Position numbers and translations under genes: made by a program. The notes beneath the pieces are model-generated. The model was not told the origin of the DNA. It searched no databases and saw only the letters and a list, made by a program, of their open reading frames with translations. This document shows, piece after piece, positions 38,752 through 47,361 of a DNA stretch of 64,000 nucleotides. The stretch comes from Alkalinema sp. CACIAM 70d (GTDB lineage Bacteria; Cyanobacteriota; Cyanobacteriia; Leptolyngbyales; Leptolyngbyaceae): NCBI GenBank assembly GCA_002148405.1, contig MUGG01000098.1, forward strand, positions 186,001-250,000. The letters run 5' to 3'. Within the stretch, counting starts at the first letter, position 1; every line of letters starts with the position of its first letter.

Positions 38752-38871
38752 TTGTGCGAAAGATCAAAAGGACAAAACACCTGCCTCAGATATTCTACTT
38801 AGTGAATTCTGTAAAGTTGATATAGTTTCAATTTTCTGGAGTCGCTTAGAGGATGCCTGAGGAGTTTTTTT
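38752..38871 (+). ncRNA. Candidate small RNA, copy B
   Basis: Diverged repeat of copy A: TACTATAAAT precedes GTGCGAAAGATCAAAAGGAC. CCTCAG at 38784-38789 pairs with CTGAGG at 38857-38862 and is followed by a seven-base T tract (38865-38871). The pairing and T tract are kept while much of the interior has changed, as for a structured RNA. Also compatible with a duplicated terminator. Confidence 0.35.
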
Positions 38872-39063
38872 GTTTGGGGTTCCCAAGGTCAGCCTGAGAA
38901 AGGTGTTCGATCGTAGTCTTTCCCCTGCTGGATAGCCCATCACTAACGACAACAGCATAGCTATCCTCAAAGAACATAGCTCTCACAAGAAAGTACGGCT
39001 ATCACGAAAAATAGGGAAATAGGGCTATGAAAGAATCGTCAGGCTAGGTTACTGACTCAATGA

Positions 39064-41523
39064 CTAGAGTCGGGAATAATGCAGATCATGGATAATCTGT
39101 AACCGAATAAAGGCTTGAAGAATTGCTGAGGTTTCGCAGGGATAGAGTACATATTCTGCAGCTCCCAATTGAATGGCTCGCTCAGCTTCTTGAGTATCCT
39201 TGGCAAGCCAAAGAACTCTTAACGTCGAGTTCAGGGGTTGCTTCATTAACCATTTCAGGAACTTAAGGCCACTGTCTGGCGCAATGTTTTCAGCTAAAAA
39301 TAAAATCTGGGGTTTACCCGTTTGCGCGGTTGCCAATAAAGCGGCTTGGGCAAGCTGACTATTGGGCTGGATCGTGACGCAATAGCCTCGGGTTTGCAAC
39401 GTCTGGGTCAGTGCTTGAGACAGATCCGAATCCCCTTGCAAGATTGTAATCTCAGGGGCACGATCGGATAACTGACTCGTGGTAACCACCTGATTGCCAC
39501 CCCGATTGCGAGCCGTGGTTAAGGCTGCCTCAGCGGCTTGATACAGTGCTTGTAGCGTTTGTCCATGGGTGGGATATTGGGTCACTCCTGCACTAAAGGT
39601 GATCCTCAAAGACTCGCCCTGGGGCAATGGCAGAGGTTGGTTGCGCAACTGTTCTAGGGCTAAGGCAATCTCCTCATGGCCTTCTTGCTCCGTTGCCCCA
39701 TAGCCTCCAAGGACAATGGTTGCTCCGCCCCAGCGAGCGACTATATCACCCGATCGAGTGTACTGTAATAGACATTGCCCCACTTGTTTTAAAACCTGAT
39801 CGCCAACTTGATAACCGTGTTGTTCATTAATGGTTTGTAAGTTATCGATTGACAGGATGCTGAAATAATTGACAACTTGGGCTCGTTTCGCTAATTGGAT
39901 CAAGCGATTTAGCTCTTGAATTGCCGCCGATCGCTGAGAAAGTCCTGTTAAGCGATCAATATCTGGATGTAATCGCAAAACTTGAGTTCTCTCTAGACGA
40001 TTCAAAATTCTGGTTACCATTTCTGGGCCAATGATGGGCAAACTAGCAAAATCATCGGCCCCAGAGGTAAATGCCTTTTGAATCTCCTCAGGTGTGGAGG
40101 TTCCTAACATCATGATGGGTAACCAGCCCCAGCGTCGATCTTGGCGCAGCAGTTGACAGACTTCAAAACTCGCTCCTGAAAATGACTGACTATCCAGGAT
40201 CAACAAATCTGGAGGAGTCGTTTCTAAGCTCTGCCAGAGCGCTTGTAGATCGTAGAGCACACGAACCTGCAACTCCCAAGGGGACGCCAGAGAGGTAATC
40301 AATTGTCCAGTCGCCATGCTCTCACTCACCACCAAAAGCGTGGCTGGATTCTCAGGGCTGGGGCGTTCTAGCAAAGACTGCAAGGTCTCCAAAATCATCT
40401 GTACTGGGCTCGATCGATCGAGGAATCCCGCATACCGATATCCCATCACCGATCGTCGATCGGTGAATGCATCCCCATCTGTCAAGATGAGCACTGGAAT
40501 TTCGGGCATTTCCTGGAGCAGTTCTTGGAGCAGTGCCAGCACAGTATCACATCCCGGTTCAAAGGATAGTGAAACCATCACTAAATCGGGCCAATGGCGA
40601 GTTAATGCCTCCTGTACCGCTGTTAACGATGCAACCACTTGTACCCGAAACGTCTGAAAAGAGTCTCCAGAAAAAACCGTATCAGCCCAGGTTGTTAAGT
40701 GATCGACCAGTAAAATTGAATAGTGTTGGCGCAGATCTGCCTTCCCGGAATTGGTTGCGTTCTCAGAATGGGACGCAATCTCAGTCGCCGTAGCGTCAAA
40801 AGTTTCATTCGTACTATGCGACTGATCCACCTTAGAAGCCTTAAGGTATGCGCTATTTAAGCGATATCCCAAACCATAGACTGTTTCAATCAAATCCTTG
40901 GCCCCAACGGCTTTGAGTTTTTGCCGGAGTCCCTTAATGTGGGATTTGACAGTATCTTCACCGGGTAGATCATCCGATAACGACCAAAGCTGATCCAGAA
41001 TTGCTTGACGGCTATAGACCCGCTGATTGTTGCGCATGAAGAGTTCTAGCAACGAATATTCTTTGGGAGTGAGAGCCAAGGGTTGCCCTGAAAAGAACAC
41101 TTCGCAGAGATTAGGGTTGAGAGTTAAATCTCCCCAACTTAAAATGGGTGATGCCTCGCGATAGCCTCCCCGCCGTAGTAAAGCGCGAATGCGGGCTCCT
41201 AATTCGTCCACTCGAATCGGTTTGGTGAGGTAGTCATCTGCGCCAGCGTCCAATCCTTCGATTTTATCTTGACTCGTGCCTCTGGCCGTGAGCATCAAGA
41301 TCGGAATCTGATTTCCACAGTCTCGAATACGGCGACACAGACTCACTCCATCTAGACGCGGAAGCATGACATCTAAAATGACTAAATCATAATCAGCACC
41401 CTGAAGATACTCCCAACCCTCCAAGCCATCAAAGGCAACATCGACAGTGTAACGCTGCACAGATAGAGCATCAGCCAGTTGTTGAGCAAGGTACTGGTTA
41501 TCTTCTACCAGCAAGATTTTCAT
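39064..41523 (-). CDS. Six-domain response regulator (REC-wHTH-REC-REC-GGDEF-REC)
   Basis: 819 residues. REC1 (1-115, phospho-acceptor D51 in LVILDVMLP) and an OmpR-type winged helix (about 130-223, LTPKEYSLLELFMRN and HIKGLRQKL) form a normal DNA-binding regulator. Added are REC2 (268-385, Asp replaced by Ser), REC3 (393-510, D444 kept), a GGDEF domain (520-685) and REC4 (690-815, acceptor lost). The GGDEF active site reads GGATI (599-603) and cannot make c-di-GMP, but the inhibitory site RSGD (590-593) is intact, so it may bind c-di-GMP. Divergent from the two kinase genes at 41.98 and 43.48 kb, its likely partners. Confidence 0.87.
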   Translation of the reverse strand: MKILLVEDNQYLAQQLADALSVQRYTVDVAFDGLEGWEYLQGADYDLVILDVMLPRLDGVSLCRRIRDCGNQIPILMLTARGTSQDKIEGLDAGADDYLTKPIRVDELGARIRALLRRGGYREASPILSWGDLTLNPNLCEVFFSGQPLALTPKEYSLLELFMRNNQRVYSRQAILDQLWSLSDDLPGEDTVKSHIKGLRQKLKAVGAKDLIETVYGLGYRLNSAYLKASKVDQSHSTNETFDATATEIASHSENATNSGKADLRQHYSILLVDHLTTWADTVFSGDSFQTFRVQVVASLTAVQEALTRHWPDLVMVSLSFEPGCDTVLALLQELLQEMPEIPVLILTDGDAFTDRRSVMGYRYAGFLDRSSPVQMILETLQSLLERPSPENPATLLVVSESMATGQLITSLASPWELQVRVLYDLQALWQSLETTPPDLLILDSQSFSGASFEVCQLLRQDRRWGWLPIMMLGTSTPEEIQKAFTSGADDFASLPIIGPEMVTRILNRLERTQVLRLHPDIDRLTGLSQRSAAIQELNRLIQLAKRAQVVNYFSILSIDNLQTINEQHGYQVGDQVLKQVGQCLLQYTRSGDIVARWGGATIVLGGYGATEQEGHEEIALALEQLRNQPLPLPQGESLRITFSAGVTQYPTHGQTLQALYQAAEAALTTARNRGGNQVVTTSQLSDRAPEITILQGDSDLSQALTQTLQTRGYCVTIQPNSQLAQAALLATAQTGKPQILFLAENIAPDSGLKFLKWLMKQPLNSTLRVLWLAKDTQEAERAIQLGAAEYVLYPCETSAILQAFIRLQIIHDLHYSRL

Positions 41524-41979
41524 TACAAACCCAACGTAATTTCAATCATGGACGCTCAAATATCCCGAAGCACATTCTCAAAAGAATTACCTCTCGACAT
41601 AGGACGGCCTATAGTACTTTTAATCTCTCAATCGTAGTGATCACCCTCTCCAAAGTGAGTTGTTAACGAGCCATTTTGAATTGCCTAATGCAGCGAAAGA
41701 TCAAACTGGTTCTACAGTCTAATCAATATCGCAGTGATCTCACAGAAATGCTGTGAGATTGATCACATCCATATGCTTCTTGGCTGGATTGTACTTCATT
41801 AGACTAGGCTTGTCTTCCTAAGTATCCAGGATTGCTATTGGGCGATGATGGCTGTAATAGGGCAACCATGAAGTTCAAAAATAAGTGACTATCAAGGAAT
41901 ATCCTGTATAGGATCATTGTAAGTACCGTAAACTTCTGAATAGGTATTTTTCCAAGCTATCATCGATCGCACAACGAAA
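41524..41979. other. Divergent intergenic region with hairpin
   Basis: 456 bp between the response regulator and the first kinase, holding both promoters. It has one clear palindrome, ATCTCACAG-AAATG-CTGTGAGAT (41737-41759). The hairpin has no T tract, so an operator is as likely as a terminator. Nothing else recognised. Confidence 0.5.
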
Positions 41980-43317
41980 ATGATTGACTCCTATTCGATT
42001 CAACAATCTTTGCAAACGGAACCAGCTGGAAGTGAGCAGGTCGAAATGGAGCGATCTACAATCCAAAGTCAGACGATCGAGCAGACTACAGGATATCAAG
42101 GCCCAGAGTACCAAGGCCCAGAGTATCAAGCCCTGGAGTATCAAGCTGAAATGCCTACCTCGATCGGGTTGGATGAACAAAAGCCTTCTATCACTGAACT
42201 GGAGGCTGAAATTAAGGCTTTGAAAGCACGGGATGCTAACCTACAGCAGATTAATCACGAGCTGGAACGTCAAATTATTCGCCAAGCCCAAGACCTTAGT
42301 GCTCTTCGCCAAGAATTAAAACATCAACAGCAGCTCTTTCAGCCGTTAATAGAAAAATTACCGGATATTATCGTTCGCTACGATCGACAACTTCGCTGCA
42401 TCTATGTCAACCCCGTAGTCTTGCAAGAATGTGGCATTGAGGCCGCTGCGATGATGGGAAAGCATCTCTCAGAACTCATGATTCCTAAACAGGTATGCGA
42501 TCTCTGGACTCGTGAACTACAGCGGGCATTTTTACAAAAAGAGCAGGGTTGCTTTGAATTTAGTTATCAATCTCATTCAACCTTGCAATCTTATCAAGTC
42601 CGTGTGATACCAGAATTGGGACGAAGGGGCGAAGTGGAATCTGTCATGGCTGTTATCCACAATGTGACTGCTTTTAAAAATAAAGAAACCCAATTTTTCC
42701 AAGCACTCCACGAAAAGGAAATTTTTCTCCAAGAAATTCATCACCGGATTAAGAATAATATGCAAATGGTGTCAAGCTTATTGAATTTGCAAGCTGGCTC
42801 AACGACTTCTTCAAGTCTGATCGACTCCCTATCCGAAGCCCAGTCACGCATTCAAGCAATGGCACTGATTCACGAACAACTTTATCAATCTTCAACCTTT
42901 AGTCATATCAATTTTCGAGATTATGCAGAACAACTTGCATACAACTTACGCCAATCCTTTCGTCAAGAAAATCATTGCCTTGCGCTACATTTAGACATTG
43001 CTGATATCGATCTCGCAGTAGACCAAGCAATTCCCTGTGGATTAATTATGAATGAATTAATCACTAATGCATTTAAATATGCCTTTCCTAACCAGTCGGC
43101 GGGAGAGATTCATTGTATTTTTCAACAAGACTATAATCAAATGTGTCGTTTGACGATCGCCGATAACGGAATTGGCTTACCCATTAGTGTAGATATCCAA
43201 CGTACGGATTCTTTGGGTTTTCAATTAGTCATAGCTCTAGTAACTAGGCTGAGGGGGACTTTGGAAGTCGATCGAAGTACAGGTAGCCGATTTGTGCTGC
43301 AATTTATGAGAGTTTAG
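41980..43317 (+). CDS. PAS domain sensor histidine kinase (HisKA_2 type)
   Basis: 445-residue sensor kinase. The N-terminus has a YQGPEYQGPEYQALEYQAE tract encoded by 15-bp DNA repeats, then a coiled coil (ELEAEIKALKARDANLQQIN). A PAS domain follows (about 115-230: LPDIIVRYDRQLRCIYVNP), then the HisKA_2 phospho-His motif HHRIKNNMQMVSSLLNLQAG and a HATPase domain (MNELITNAFKYAF, IADNGIGLP). No membrane span, so it senses a cytoplasmic cue. It faces away from the six-domain regulator and is followed 158 bp later by a hybrid kinase. Confidence 0.9.
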   Translation: MIDSYSIQQSLQTEPAGSEQVEMERSTIQSQTIEQTTGYQGPEYQGPEYQALEYQAEMPTSIGLDEQKPSITELEAEIKALKARDANLQQINHELERQIIRQAQDLSALRQELKHQQQLFQPLIEKLPDIIVRYDRQLRCIYVNPVVLQECGIEAAAMMGKHLSELMIPKQVCDLWTRELQRAFLQKEQGCFEFSYQSHSTLQSYQVRVIPELGRRGEVESVMAVIHNVTAFKNKETQFFQALHEKEIFLQEIHHRIKNNMQMVSSLLNLQAGSTTSSSLIDSLSEAQSRIQAMALIHEQLYQSSTFSHINFRDYAEQLAYNLRQSFRQENHCLALHLDIADIDLAVDQAIPCGLIMNELITNAFKYAFPNQSAGEIHCIFQQDYNQMCRLTIADNGIGLPISVDIQRTDSLGFQLVIALVTRLRGTLEVDRSTGSRFVLQFMRV

Positions 43318-43475
43318 TGAATAATAGACACCTAGAGGGGGTATTCTGTAAAATTGGCAAAATTTGACGCTCAATTCAAAGATGTATGGCGGGAATGATT
43401 AAATTTTGGGATTAATCTTATGGTTATTGTGTCTTCCCTATTGGTTTTCCTACGCTTAGCTTGTGGGTGCTAAAC

Positions 43476-44633
43476 ATGCAACCCAGTCTTCAAATTTTGG
43501 TTGTCGAAGATGAACCCATCATTGCCATGGATCTTCGACGCCGATTGCTCCATTTAAACTATGGAGTTGTAGGTATCACGGATTCGGCGGAAGCGGCGAT
43601 CGCCCTGGTAGAAGAGACGCGGCCTGACTTGATTTTGATGGATATCTGTTTAAATGGGGTCATGGCGGGGATCGACATTGCAGATCAGATCCGATCGATT
43701 CATAACGTTCCCATCATTTTTTTAACGGCTCATGGTGATCCAACCACCTTTGAACAAGCGAAAACGGTTTCACCCTTTGGGTATGTGATTAAGCCCTTTT
43801 CCAATAAGGACTTGATCACCACGATCGAAATTGCCATGAGTAAATATCAGGCTGAAACTGCGATCCAGAAAGCCCTGGAACGGGAACGAGAACTCAATCA
43901 ACTCAAGTCCCAGTTTATTGGCCTAGTGTCCCATGAATTTCGGACGCCATTGAGCATTATTTCCATCACCTTGGATATGTTGGAAAACTACCCCAATCAA
44001 CTGACTGAGACAAAACGTCGCACTTACCTACATCAAGCACAGTCAGCCCTCGACCATCTGCGGGAAATGCTGGAAGATGTGTTGATCATGAATGAATCCA
44101 CCACACGAGAAATTTCCTGCTATCCAGTCGCCATCCAGCTGGAAGAGTTCTGTCAAAAAATTATTGATGAGATGAAAACAGTCAACCCCCACAATCATCA
44201 CATTCAGTTAACGGTGATTTCTAGCAAATCTCCAGCAGCGACAGAAAATATTCCAGTTCTTTTGGATCCGAAATTGACCAAGCATATTGTCACAAATTTG
44301 CTGTTGAATGCCCTGAAATACTCGCCGCCAGCGAGTCAGATTGAAGTAGAACTGAGCCACACTGAGGCCGAAGTGCGCCTAGTTGTGAAAGATGAAGGAA
44401 TTGGGATTCCCCCAGAGGATCAAGCTAATTTATTTAAGTTATTCTATCGAGCTTCTAACGTTGGTACCATTCAAGGCACCGGTTTAGGACTAGCGATCGT
44501 CAAACAGTGCATTGATGCCCACAATGGCTACATTTCCTTTGAAAGTCAGTTGGGCAAAGGAACGACGTTTACTGTGCGGCTTCCCAACTGTCAACCAGCT
44601 ACGATCGAAACGACTGTCCCGTGGGCCAGTTAG
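43476..44633 (+). CDS. Response regulator-fused sensor histidine kinase
   Basis: 385 residues from ATG 43476. The N-terminal receiver (ILVVEDEPIIAMDLRRRLLH, phospho-acceptor in LILMDICLNG, switch Lys in YVIKPFSNKD) is joined to a HisKA domain (LVSHEFRTPLSIISITLDML) and a HATPase domain (NLLLNALKYS, DEGIGIPPEDQ, GTGLGLAIVKQC). No membrane segment. The receiver-first order suits a relay in which the preceding HisKA_2 kinase phosphorylates it. Output could be the regulator at 39064. Confidence 0.9.
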   Translation: MQPSLQILVVEDEPIIAMDLRRRLLHLNYGVVGITDSAEAAIALVEETRPDLILMDICLNGVMAGIDIADQIRSIHNVPIIFLTAHGDPTTFEQAKTVSPFGYVIKPFSNKDLITTIEIAMSKYQAETAIQKALERERELNQLKSQFIGLVSHEFRTPLSIISITLDMLENYPNQLTETKRRTYLHQAQSALDHLREMLEDVLIMNESTTREISCYPVAIQLEEFCQKIIDEMKTVNPHNHHIQLTVISSKSPAATENIPVLLDPKLTKHIVTNLLLNALKYSPPASQIEVELSHTEAEVRLVVKDEGIGIPPEDQANLFKLFYRASNVGTIQGTGLGLAIVKQCIDAHNGYISFESQLGKGTTFTVRLPNCQPATIETTVPWAS

Positions 44634-44651
44634 TTTACCCTCACCTGTGGC

Positions 44652-46259
44652 CTAACTTAACTGAACCACGGGTTGATCTTCTACGAGGGTTCGCTGCGTT
44701 AATAAATCTTCCACCGTGATTCGCAAAAACCGCTTGGCATCTACTTGAAACTGTACCTTGACCCGATCGCTCCCTGGCACACCGGGGGGATCGAGTTCGG
44801 CAATGTTCCGTGCGCCGTCCTTATCGTTGAGCGGTTGCACCGTCGTGACTTGGCTGGAAAGATTGCGCGTTACTAGGCGATCTCCATCGAAATACACTTC
44901 TGTTTGCCCAGTTTCGTTGCCCAGTTCGCCAATTATCAGTTCGATGCTCGGTTGATCTTCCCGTGAGGCTCCCAGGACAATTTCGACGGCTTTTTCCATG
45001 GGGTAGGGCTGGCCTGTCCGAATAATGGGGTGCCAATTGTGGGCATTAATCCGGCGATCCCAGAAGCGCACGCCATAGCCATGGTAGAGAAAATCCTTCA
45101 GTTCAACCCCCCGATCGAGTTGTAATGCCCCTTGGGCGATCGCTTCAAAGGGTTTATCCGATCGAATTTTGCTGGGATCAAAGTACTGGTGCAGCCAAGT
45201 TTGCACCGCTGGAATCTGGGAGGTACCGCCGACTAACAGTACTGCGCCAATATCTTGAATACTTAAGCCTTGCCGTTCGGCCTGCTGAAGGACTTGATTC
45301 ATGGCATCGTCTAGGCGGGCAAAAAATTGGTGTTCCTGCAGGATGTCGTTAAAGCGATCGCGAGTGAGCGCTAATTCATAGCTCTCGAAGGTTTCGTCAT
45401 TAAAAAAAACTTCCTGGGCTTGAGTTTGTAGCGATAGGGCAATTTTCAAGCGTTCTGCCAAGCGAGTTGTAACAGGACTGACTTTTAAGCCTTGGGTTTG
45501 CACAAAATGATCGACCAACCAATGGTCAATATCTGCCCCACCTAAATTTTGCCCCGCCTTGGCCAGCACTCGGGCCGTTTTGACCTTTTGGCCGGACGTT
45601 TCCGCAAAGGATTTTTGTCCCCACTTCAAAATAAATCCCAAGGATTGCCCAGTGGATTGCTGCATCAAACGGGTATCCAGTTGAACTAAGGAAAGATCCA
45701 ACGTCCCGCCGCCAAAATCCACAACCAACAGACATTCTTGATCCGCCAGACCATAGCCGAGGGCTGCGGCTGTCGGTTCATCCAACATGCGTACTTGGTT
45801 AATTTGCAATTCTTCGCAAACCTTGCCCAACCAGAGCCGATAGGCTTCAAAGCTATCAACCGGAACGGTAAAGACGATCGAATCCAGAATATCGGGATTG
45901 AGTTGGCTGACTTGCTGGATCACCTGCCCCAAAAACCAACGGCCCACTTGGGGAAATTCGATCGATCGACCATCTAGCTCTGGAATAAACCCTTGCACCG
46001 CCGAGCCAATGCCACGCTTGAAGTTGCGAAAAAAACGTGCATCTGTGGCCAAATCCAAGGCTCGATCGCGCACGGTTTGCCCCACAAGGACTTGGCCTTT
46101 GGCAGCATCTTCGACATAGAGCAGGCTGGGAATCAAGGGAGGATTTTGCGCCAGTTTAAGCGATAACTCGGGAACCGATAGGGTTTCGGCCTGTTGACTG
46201 ACTGCATTCCAACGGGCAATCACAGTGTTACTCGTCCCAAAGTCGATCGCGTAGGTCAT
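44652..46259 (-). CDS. Hsp70 family protein
   Basis: 535-residue DnaK-like protein. ATPase motifs are present: AIDFGTSNTVIARW (phosphate 1), LLVVDFGGGTLDLSLVQLD (phosphate 2) and VLLVGGTSQIPAVQTWL (adenosine). DEPTAAALGYGL is kept. It is shorter than DnaK (about 630), and the C-terminal region (about 385-535) is divergent with no lid helices visible, so peptide binding may be unusual. Such variants are common in cyanobacteria. It converges on the hybrid kinase gene. Confidence 0.9.
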   Translation of the reverse strand: MTYAIDFGTSNTVIARWNAVSQQAETLSVPELSLKLAQNPPLIPSLLYVEDAAKGQVLVGQTVRDRALDLATDARFFRNFKRGIGSAVQGFIPELDGRSIEFPQVGRWFLGQVIQQVSQLNPDILDSIVFTVPVDSFEAYRLWLGKVCEELQINQVRMLDEPTAAALGYGLADQECLLVVDFGGGTLDLSLVQLDTRLMQQSTGQSLGFILKWGQKSFAETSGQKVKTARVLAKAGQNLGGADIDHWLVDHFVQTQGLKVSPVTTRLAERLKIALSLQTQAQEVFFNDETFESYELALTRDRFNDILQEHQFFARLDDAMNQVLQQAERQGLSIQDIGAVLLVGGTSQIPAVQTWLHQYFDPSKIRSDKPFEAIAQGALQLDRGVELKDFLYHGYGVRFWDRRINAHNWHPIIRTGQPYPMEKAVEIVLGASREDQPSIELIIGELGNETGQTEVYFDGDRLVTRNLSSQVTTVQPLNDKDGARNIAELDPPGVPGSDRVKVQFQVDAKRFLRITVEDLLTQRTLVEDQPVVQLS

Positions 46260-46592
46260 AGGTTCGCTTCAATACTCAGCAGGAAACTGATCAGCAGAAA
46301 TTTAGGCAAAATTGGCAATTGAGCTACTGGGAGATTGAGCTAAACCGAGATCAGCCAAACCGAGATTTGGCGTGAGGGCATCGGTCTACCCCGTTGAGAC
46401 AAGTTCCCCCAATCAGCATCTGCCCTTAGGGTTGCTCACTGCCTAACAATACCCCTTCCAAATCCTAGCAAATCTCTCTATTTGGACTGAAATCCCTGCC
46501 CCTTAAACCCGCAATTCCCATGGATTTAGTAAAGAAGAGTTAAGATATATCAAGTTTTATATCTCGACTCTTTGCAGGATGGGCAAACAACC
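46260..46592. other. Intergenic region upstream of crtW
   Basis: 333 bp. The last 60 bp hold the inverted repeat listed separately at 46535-46572. The earlier part has short GAGCTA/CCGAGAT repeats near 46320-46365 and no gene. Confidence 0.5.
46535..46572. promoter_or_regulatory. Symmetric hairpin/operator before crtW
   Basis: AAGAGT-TA-AGATAT at 46535-46548 pairs with ATATCT-CG-ACTCTT at 46559-46572: two six-base stems with a 2x2 internal mismatch and a 10-base loop. It ends 20 bp before the crtW ATG, so it could be an mRNA leader hairpin or a protein operator. Confidence 0.5.
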
Positions 46593-47351
46593 ATGGTGGA
46601 TTGGCTACGGCGACTTCAACCCGTGATTTCTATTCCCGATCGAAGTCAATATCGTGGGATCACCGTGGCCTGCGGTGTGTTAGGAACTTGGGCCCTCAGC
46701 ACAGCGCTGTGGTTTAGTTTTGACTGGCAACAAATGTCTTGGGGCATCCGATGCCTAGGATTTCTCTGGCAAACGTTTCTTTACACAGGCTTGTTTGTCA
46801 CCGCCCATGATGCCATGCATGGATCTGTGGCTCCCCAAGATCGCGCCCTTAATGATTGCATTGGTCAGATTGCCCTATTTTGTTATGCCATGTTTCCCTT
46901 CAAGAAAATGGCCGAGATGCATCATCTGCACCATGCTCTCCCTGCCCGATCGGGGGATCCTGACTACCACAATGGTCGCTGGACCCACTTTTTGGGCTGG
47001 TATGCCCAGTTTATGGTCAACTACTGGAGTTGGATCCGATTATTTTTGCTAATTGGCTGCTTCCACGCAGTTCATCAAATTTTTCACATTGCAGAAGCTA
47101 ATTTGACCTGTTTTTGGGTGCTGCCTTCGGTGGCCAGTTCGCTCCAACTCTTTTTCTTCGGTACTTTTTTGCCCCACCGTGAACCGGAGAGCGGCTATTA
47201 CAATGCCTGCCATGCCCGTAGTACACCGTTCTCGGAGTTTTGGTCGTTCATCACCTGTTACCACTTTGGCTACCATGAGGAGCACCATGAACTGCCTCAC
47301 TTAGCTTGGTGGCAACTTCCTGCCGCTCGTCGTCTGCGCCTGGGTTCCTGA
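46593..47351 (+). CDS. crtW: Beta-carotene ketolase CrtW
   Basis: Membrane di-iron ketolase that adds keto groups to beta-carotene (echinenone, canthaxanthin), 252 residues from ATG 46593. Diagnostic boxes: TAHDAMHGSV, MHHLHHALPARSGDPDYH, FFFGTFLPHRE and YHFGYHEEHHELPHLAWWQL. The His pattern with LPHRE and the EEHHELPHLAWW ending distinguishes it from fatty acid desaturases and from the CrtR hydroxylase. Four hydrophobic segments. Isolated from other carotenoid genes; the hairpin upstream suggests its own control. Confidence 0.93.
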   Translation: MVDWLRRLQPVISIPDRSQYRGITVACGVLGTWALSTALWFSFDWQQMSWGIRCLGFLWQTFLYTGLFVTAHDAMHGSVAPQDRALNDCIGQIALFCYAMFPFKKMAEMHHLHHALPARSGDPDYHNGRWTHFLGWYAQFMVNYWSWIRLFLLIGCFHAVHQIFHIAEANLTCFWVLPSVASSLQLFFFGTFLPHREPESGYYNACHARSTPFSEFWSFITCYHFGYHEEHHELPHLAWWQLPAARRLRLGS

Positions 47352-47361
47352 CAAGAACGTT

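Larger units (their letters stand above)
38304..39063. other. Gene-free region with two diverged direct repeats
   Basis: 760 bp with no convincing protein gene. The main content is two diverged copies of one unit (38379-38503 and 38740-38871), each ending in a T tract; see the ncRNA entries. A second short direct repeat, TGCTCTCTATGGA, occurs at 38568-38580 and 38628-38640, between the two units. Confidence 0.6.
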
